The notes under the pieces are model-generated. The model had not been told where the DNA came from. It saw only the letters and a list, made by a program, of their open reading frames with translations, and did not search any database. This document shows, in pieces, positions 6,631 through 10,812 of a DNA stretch of 10,812 nucleotides (position 1 is its first letter; each line of letters starts with the position of its first letter). Source of the DNA: Candidatus Rifleibacteriota bacterium. GTDB taxonomy: Bacteria > Muiribacteriota > Ozemobacteria > Ozemobacterales > Ozemobacteraceae. The stretch covers positions 1-10,812 of the forward strand of contig JAQUZA010000079.1 of assembly GCA_028691595.1 (NCBI GenBank), given 5' to 3'. A program made the translations under genes and the position numbers.

Positions 6631-6669
6631 ATTCTGAAAAAATGAACCCGCAACTTTGTTCTTCAGAAT
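6631..6669. repeat. Imperfect inverted repeat in the spacer
   Basis: ATTCTGAA (6631-6638) pairs with TTCAGAAT (6662-6669), and inside it GAAC (6644-6647) pairs with GTTC (6658-6661), leaving a 5-base bulge and a 10-base loop. No T-run follows on the plus strand, so its role is unclear. Confidence 0.35.
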
Positions 6670-6703
6670 GCTCAATTTGCTGAAATTCAAATATTTCCAA
6701 GTT

Positions 6704-6745
6704 TCAGAAAAGCCACCGACCGCACTTACAGGGGCGGTCGGTGGC
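6704..6745 (-). terminator. Intrinsic terminator of the outer-membrane protein gene
   Basis: Bases 6712-6723 and 6734-6745 form a perfect 12-pair GC-rich stem with a 10-base loop. On the minus strand it is followed by TTTTCTGAAA. It lies 23 bases after the stop codon of the minus-strand gene ending at 6768. The plus strand shows no T-run after the stem, so it is one-directional. Confidence 0.85.
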
Positions 6746-6767
6746 TACGCGGAATTCAGGAAACTCT

Positions 6768-8069
6768 TTACTGAAAGAAGGTGGTAAGCCCCAGAACCAG
6801 TCTATAGTTATAACCATAGCGCTGGTCATTTGACACCGAGATTGGCACGCCAACCTCAAAAGCGAAGTTTTCGGTCGGAGTATAGCGCAAGCCCGGGATA
6901 ACATCGACCTTCATGCCCTCTGAACCCCAGTCTTCACCGGCCACTTCGGCCATGACCGTAACGTTGTGGGTATGGGGGTATTCAATGCCGAAGTTGTAGT
7001 AGAACTTGTCGGCAAGGCCATCGGGGTAAAACTGGGTATTCGGGTCACCGGTCATGACGTAACCAAGATTGAGATGGCCAACGATCTTTTCAAAGCTTTT
7101 GCTGAAAGCGGTGAAGATTTCGAAGTCGGTTTTGCCGGTTCCAAGGCCCTTATCATCGTTGCCGGTCGGAAATTTGAAGCCAAGACCAAAAGCGCCGCGC
7201 ATCTGATACTGCGGGTTATCGAAAACCCGGTATTTGAAGCCGAGTTTTGAATCACCAGTGCCGGATTCAGATATATCGCGGGTCCAGAGAATCCTTGACT
7301 TGATGGTGTAATCAACGACGGGTATGTGATAAATGATTTCGAGATCATCAGTCACGGCGTAGTTGAAAAATATTGGCAATTCAAGCATATCACCGCTTTC
7401 GTTGCTGGCTAGAACACGGTCATATACGCGATCCAGATCGAACCAGCTCGAGTGAAAACCCATCTTGAATGAGCCGGCCTTGCTGACATCGGCTGAAGTA
7501 GTGTGAGTCAACCCGGTAAACCCCGACATATTACATGCCAGAACCCTGGTAACGGCTTCTTCAAGCGGAACAGTCATCATGGTGTCAGAATAAAGCGGGG
7601 GAAGAACAGTTCTCGATGGCACCGGCAGACTGGTGACCGGCGGAAGATCGAGAGGTTCCTGTGAAAAAATCTCATTATTCCTGGCAACGGCTCTGTTACC
7701 ACCGCTCTTAACAACCGGGGCTCTCTTTTTGGCATTTCTGGCCATTGGAACCGGCTGGGCAATGTTGTCAGAGAGACGCACGCCGCCGACATCCTCTGAG
7801 CGGGTAATTGGTGGAAGACTCATCTGCTGAGGCGCGCCACCCGCACCAGGGCCGGCAGTAATTGGCGGCAGCATTTCTGTCTGCCCATAATATTCAGGCG
7901 CACTCTGTGTTGTCTGATAAGTGTTGGCCGGACGGCTGTAAGCATTCTGCATCGAGCTTGAAAAACCATTTTGTTTCAGCTGCACATGCGAACTCGAATA
8001 GCTCTGACCCCAGGCCGACGACGTTAACAGCCAGGCTGCCAATGCGACTATTGCGGTATTTTTCTTCAT
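6768..8069 (-). CDS. Outer-membrane beta-barrel protein (MetA-like phenol-degradation family)
   Basis: The start is taken at 8069, not the upstream ATG at 8102, because AAGGAG lies 6 bases before it and a signal peptide follows at once: two lysines, a hydrophobic core and a likely signal peptidase I site after SSAWG (residue 21). This leaves 433 residues. Residues 22-160 are Ser/Gln/Pro-rich with four LPP motifs (67, 85, 142, 156). From about 170 the protein is rich in alternating aromatic strands with GFKYRVF, GLGFKFPTGND, FNFGIEYP-type and LRYTPTENFAFEVG motifs, as in the Phenol_MetA_deg/transporter-like barrel family. About twelve strands would fit 260 residues. The penultimate Phe near the C terminus agrees with outer-membrane insertion. 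The substrate is unknown; the family name does not imply phenol degradation. Single-gene unit with its own terminator. Confidence 0.8.
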   Translation of the reverse strand: MKKNTAIVALAAWLLTSSAWGQSYSSSHVQLKQNGFSSSMQNAYSRPANTYQTTQSAPEYYGQTEMLPPITAGPGAGGAPQQMSLPPITRSEDVGGVRLSDNIAQPVPMARNAKKRAPVVKSGGNRAVARNNEIFSQEPLDLPPVTSLPVPSRTVLPPLYSDTMMTVPLEEAVTRVLACNMSGFTGLTHTTSADVSKAGSFKMGFHSSWFDLDRVYDRVLASNESGDMLELPIFFNYAVTDDLEIIYHIPVVDYTIKSRILWTRDISESGTGDSKLGFKYRVFDNPQYQMRGAFGLGFKFPTGNDDKGLGTGKTDFEIFTAFSKSFEKIVGHLNLGYVMTGDPNTQFYPDGLADKFYYNFGIEYPHTHNVTVMAEVAGEDWGSEGMKVDVIPGLRYTPTENFAFEVGVPISVSNDQRYGYNYRLVLGLTTFFQ

Positions 8070-8161
8070 ACCCAGCTCCTTTTCGCCTACCCAGCATGGC
8101 AACCATTAAAACGGTATCATTTCTGAAGCGTTCTAAACAGGCCACAGCTGTGTAAACTTTT

Positions 8162-8188
8162 TGACGGCGTACTCTACGCCGGGGGTCA
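8162..8188. repeat. Perfect short hairpin in the spacer between clpA and the barrel gene
   Basis: CGGCGTA (8165-8171) and TACGCCG (8175-8181) form a perfect 7-pair stem with the loop CTC. The stem can be extended by TGAC (8162-8165) pairing with GTCA (8185-8188), leaving four G bulged. It lies downstream of clpA and upstream of the barrel gene on the minus strand. No T-run follows on either strand, so it is a weak terminator candidate for clpA or a 5'-leader structure of the barrel gene. No convincing sigma70 promoter for the barrel gene was found in 8070-8241. Confidence 0.5.
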
Positions 8189-8198
8189 CATCGGCAGA
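8186..8198 (+). repeat. 13-base intergenic repeat, copy 2
   Basis: TCACATCGGCAGA, identical to 6581-6593. Here it also begins an imperfect dyad, with ACATC (8188-8192) facing GATGT (8197-8201) across four bases. It lies upstream of the barrel gene and downstream of clpA. Confidence 0.5.
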
Positions 8199-8241
8199 TG
8201 TCAGGAGTTTAATTAGTATTTTGCCCGAAAAATATCTTTAT

Positions 8242-10515
8242 TCAGGCAACCTGCTGGCAATCAGGCATAATAAATTCAAGTGCTTCTGAACTGCCAGACT
8301 TCTTAATCAGCACATGGCCACCCTTCTGCAGGCGGCCAAAAAGAATTTCTTCGGCAAGAGCATCTTTTATTTCGCGCTGTATGACCCTTGCGAGGGGTCT
8401 GGCACCATGAACAGGGTCATAACCTTTTTCAGCCAGCCACAACCTTGCGGTTTCATCGAGTTCAAGCACCACATCGCGTTCTGCGAGCTGAGCGTTGAGT
8501 TCCCTGATGAATTTATCAACCACAAGTTTCATGGTTTCCTGAGTCAGAGCAGAAAAAGTGATAATGCCATCGAGACGATTGCGAAATTCAGGGGTAAAAA
8601 GCTTCTCGATCGCCGCCTTGCCCTTCCATTCTGCATCATTGGCGCTGCGCGAAAACCCTATCGACCCTTTGGCCATATCTCTGGCTCCGGCGTTAGAGGT
8701 CATGATCAGTATGACATTACGAAAATCGGCCTTTTTGCCGGTGTTATCGGTAAGGGTCGCGTAGTCCATGACCTGCAGCAGAATGTTATAAACATCTTCG
8801 TGGGCCTTTTCGATTTCGTCGAGCAACAGCACCGAATATGGGTGTTTGCGTATCGAATCAGTCAGTGCCCCACCCCGCTCATAACCGACATAGCCAGGAG
8901 GCGCTCCGATAAAACGCGCCACTGCATGCTTTTCCATATATTCGCTCATATCGAACCTGAGGAAATTCACACCAAGCGAACTGGCAAGCTGTTTGGCGAC
9001 TTCTGTCTTGCCAACTCCGGTCGGGCCGGTAAACAAAAACGAACCTACCGGGCGGGTTGCGCCGGTCATGCCGGCCCGGGAAATTTTGATAGCCCGAACC
9101 ATGGCTTCAATGGCGTTATCCTGACCAAAAATGACAGTCTCGAGCTCTGTCTGAAGATTCTTGAGTTTATCAAGATCAGAGGTCGAAATACGCCTTGACG
9201 GAATTCTGGCGATTCTCGCAACCGCACGTTCAATGTGCACCTGTTTTACCACAAGCTGACCTTTGCCCTTGCGGGCAAGTTTAAGAATGGTGGCGGCTTC
9301 GTCCATAACATCGATTGCCTTATCAGGCAGAAACTGTTCCTGGATATATTTGGCCGAAAGCTCGGCAGCGGCACGCAGAGCTTTTTTTGTGAAGGTAACA
9401 CCATGAAATTTTTCATAAACCGGGCGCAGACCGATAAGAATGCGGCGCGTCTGTTCAGCACTGGGTTCATACAGATCGATTTTCTGAAAGCGGCGCGAAA
9501 AGGCGCGATCCTTATCAAAATTTTTGAATTCTTCGAAGGTCGTGGTACCTATGCATCTGAACTTACCGGTACCCAGAGCCGGCTTGAGAATATTGGCGGC
9601 ATCGAGAGAACCGCCACTGACGGCACCTGCCCCGATTATCGTGTGAATCTCATCGATGAACAATATGACCCCGGGAATTTTCTCGAGGCTCTTCATGGTT
9701 GCCTTGAGGCGGGCTTCAAAATCACCGCGGTACTTTGTTCCGGCGAGCAGAGCGCCCATATCTAGAGAATAAATCTTAGTGTCTTTCAGGGTTTCCGGCA
9801 CAGTTCCCTGGTGAATGCGCAAGGCGATGCCTTCAACAATGGCAGTCTTGCCAACCCCCGGTTCGCCGACAAAAATAAGGTTATTCTTGCGCCGCCGGTT
9901 GAGAACAATAATTGCCCGCGAAACTTCGGCACGCCGACCGATCAGCGGGTCGATTCCACCACGGGCCGCCTTGTCATTGAGGCATTCAGCAAAGCTGGTC
10001 AGAGGGTCACCGCCGGACTGAGCTTCAACGCCGTCTTCAGCATCATGCGGTTCAGCGTCGGTATAGCCGTCTTCGCTTTCGCCGGCCTTACGGATGCCAT
10101 GAGAGACGTAGTTGAGCACATCGAGCTGGCTTACGTTCTGCTTCTGAAGAAAAAAGACGGCATGCGAATCGGGTTCAGAAAAAATTGCGATCAGCAGGTC
10201 ACCTGAGCGGGCTTCTTTCTTTTCAGAGGCCTGAACATGAATCATCATGCGCTGAATGACGCGCTGAAAAGCCATGGTCGGCACAGGTTCAGAATTTTTG
10301 CCAATGGTATTCTGAGGCACATTGGCTGCCAGGTGTTCATCGAGATCTTTTTCGAGCTCGAAAAGGTTACAGCCACAGGCTCTTAGGATTTCTGCACCCT
10401 CTTTATCGTGAAGCAGCGCATAAAGGAGATGTTCAACGGTAATGTATTCGTGGCACTCGTCAGCAGCCTGGTTGATAACAGCCTGAAGTATAATATCAAG
10501 ATCTTTACTGATCAT
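8242..10515 (-). CDS. clpA: ATP-dependent Clp protease ATP-binding subunit ClpA
   Basis: This 757-residue Hsp100 unfoldase is full length (E. coli ClpA has 758). The N domain (about 1-145) with the double Clp_N repeat binds ClpS. D1 carries Walker A GEPGVGKT at 217-224, Walker B with Asp288-Glu289 and the pore loop KYRG. D2 carries Walker A GPTGVGKT at 497-504, Walker B with Asp566-Glu567, the pore loop GYVG at 541-544 and the ClpP-docking tripeptide IGF at 619-621. The lack of a ClpB-type coiled coil and the IGF loop make it ClpA. The hexamer unfolds substrates and feeds them to ClpP in the cytoplasm. Its ATG overlaps the clpS stop (ATGA), and GGAG five bases before the ATG lies inside the last clpS codons, so the two are probably translated in concert. 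clpP is not in the window. Confidence 0.97.
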   Translation of the reverse strand: MISKDLDIILQAVINQAADECHEYITVEHLLYALLHDKEGAEILRACGCNLFELEKDLDEHLAANVPQNTIGKNSEPVPTMAFQRVIQRMMIHVQASEKKEARSGDLLIAIFSEPDSHAVFFLQKQNVSQLDVLNYVSHGIRKAGESEDGYTDAEPHDAEDGVEAQSGGDPLTSFAECLNDKAARGGIDPLIGRRAEVSRAIIVLNRRRKNNLIFVGEPGVGKTAIVEGIALRIHQGTVPETLKDTKIYSLDMGALLAGTKYRGDFEARLKATMKSLEKIPGVILFIDEIHTIIGAGAVSGGSLDAANILKPALGTGKFRCIGTTTFEEFKNFDKDRAFSRRFQKIDLYEPSAEQTRRILIGLRPVYEKFHGVTFTKKALRAAAELSAKYIQEQFLPDKAIDVMDEAATILKLARKGKGQLVVKQVHIERAVARIARIPSRRISTSDLDKLKNLQTELETVIFGQDNAIEAMVRAIKISRAGMTGATRPVGSFLFTGPTGVGKTEVAKQLASSLGVNFLRFDMSEYMEKHAVARFIGAPPGYVGYERGGALTDSIRKHPYSVLLLDEIEKAHEDVYNILLQVMDYATLTDNTGKKADFRNVILIMTSNAGARDMAKGSIGFSRSANDAEWKGKAAIEKLFTPEFRNRLDGIITFSALTQETMKLVVDKFIRELNAQLAERDVVLELDETARLWLAEKGYDPVHGARPLARVIQREIKDALAEEILFGRLQKGGHVLIKKSGSSEALEFIMPDCQQVA

Positions 10516-10812
10516 TCTTTCTCCATATCACATTTGAGCGGGAAACCGTTTTCGCGGGCAAGAGCATGTACCTGCGCCACTTTGGTTTCAGCGATTTCAC
10601 GGGTAAAAACTCCGGCCAGCCCTTTGCCGTTGCGATGAACATGCAACATAATACTGGTAGCATCGACTTTTGAGCGACCAAAAACCGATTCGAGAACCTC
10701 GACGACAAATTCCATGGTGGTGTAGTCATCATTGAGCAGAAACACCTTATACATCGAAGGGCGGGTAGTTTTCTGGCGGGTCTTTTCAACAACGCCACGT
10801 TGCGGGCTGTCT
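10512..10812 (-). CDS. clpS: ATP-dependent Clp protease adaptor ClpS, 5' truncated
   Basis: The frame is open to the window edge, so the gene continues beyond 10812. The ATG at 10754 is not the real start: the codons before it encode TTRPS, which joins MYKVFLLNDDYT exactly as PPSMYKVILVNDDYT does in E. coli ClpS, and no start codon precedes it in the window. The visible part includes the N-degron pocket residues LNDDYTTMEFV and the MLHVH helix, and ends with the conserved core AETKVAQVHALARENGFPL. ClpS binds proteins with N-terminal Leu, Phe, Tyr or Trp and delivers them to ClpA. It precedes clpA with an ATGA overlap, the usual order and a one-operon arrangement. The promoter lies outside the window. 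Confidence 0.96.
   Translation of the reverse strand, partial: DSPQRGVVEKTRQKTTRPSMYKVFLLNDDYTTMEFVVEVLESVFGRSKVDATSIMLHVHRNGKGLAGVFTREIAETKVAQVHALARENGFPLKCDMEKE

Noticed and set aside
8070..8102. ATG at 8102 as the barrel protein start
   Set aside because: It puts eleven polar residues before the signal peptide and lacks a good ribosome-binding site, while the ATG at 8069 has AAGGAG.
8221..8249. Hairpin at the clpA stop (8221-8227 with 8243-8249) as its terminator
   Set aside because: Only seven pairs with one wobble and a 15-base loop, and no T-run follows on the minus strand.
8314..10206. Long plus-strand open frames antisense to clpA (8314-9198, 9235-9765, 9811-10206)
   Set aside because: They mirror clpA codon bias, lack ribosome-binding sites and recognisable domains, and lie opposite a full-length conserved gene.
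10505..10798. 97-residue minus-strand frame at the window end
   Set aside because: It is an alternate frame of clpS; only the other frame encodes the conserved ClpS sequence.

Overview
The window is chromosomal DNA of a diderm (Gram-negative-type) bacterium of roughly even GC content. The outer-membrane beta-barrel protein with a Sec signal, the ClpS-ClpA pair and the E. coli-like promoters and rho-independent terminators support this. Nothing seen fixes the phylum. There are no tRNAs, rRNAs, insertion sequences or CRISPR repeats; this is ordinary, tightly packed housekeeping and envelope DNA. Genes face both ways and mostly form one-gene transcription units.

Layout. (1) 1-1305, plus strand: the 3' part of a TPR-polysaccharide deacetylase gene, then a 77-residue two-helix membrane protein that seems to be read from a leaderless transcript. 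(2) 1315-3552, minus strand: a full-length SLC12/cation-chloride-cotransporter-type permease with the cytoplasmic C-terminal domain. It converges on the small gene, with 9 bp between the stops and one hairpin covering both. (3) 3730-4629, plus strand: an M48 zinc metallopeptidase with a TTG start. Its 3' end overlaps the convergent ankyrin gene (4610-5179, minus) by 20 bp, and its apparent terminator lies inside that gene. (4) 5180-5332: a divergent control region with overlapping face-to-face promoters and a dyad, serving the ankyrin gene and an SPFH/triple zinc-ribbon protein (5333-6487, plus). The latter ends at a strong terminator. (5) 6551-6767: a spacer, then the terminator of a minus-strand outer-membrane protein gene (6768-8069). 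(6) 8242-10812, minus strand: clpA and the 3' part of clpS, overlapping by ATGA and so probably translationally coupled.

How the genes work together. ClpS and ClpA form the N-degron adaptor and the unfoldase of the ClpAP protease; clpP is not in the window. The deacetylase, permease, SPFH protein, M48 peptidase and barrel protein all concern the envelope or membrane upkeep, but only clpS-clpA is clearly an operon. No clearly new multi-gene system was found. The most interesting signals are regulatory: a 13-base repeat shared by two intergenic regions, with its 8-base core in a third; the face-to-face promoter pair; a terminator written inside an ankyrin repeat; and a leaderless small-protein promoter.
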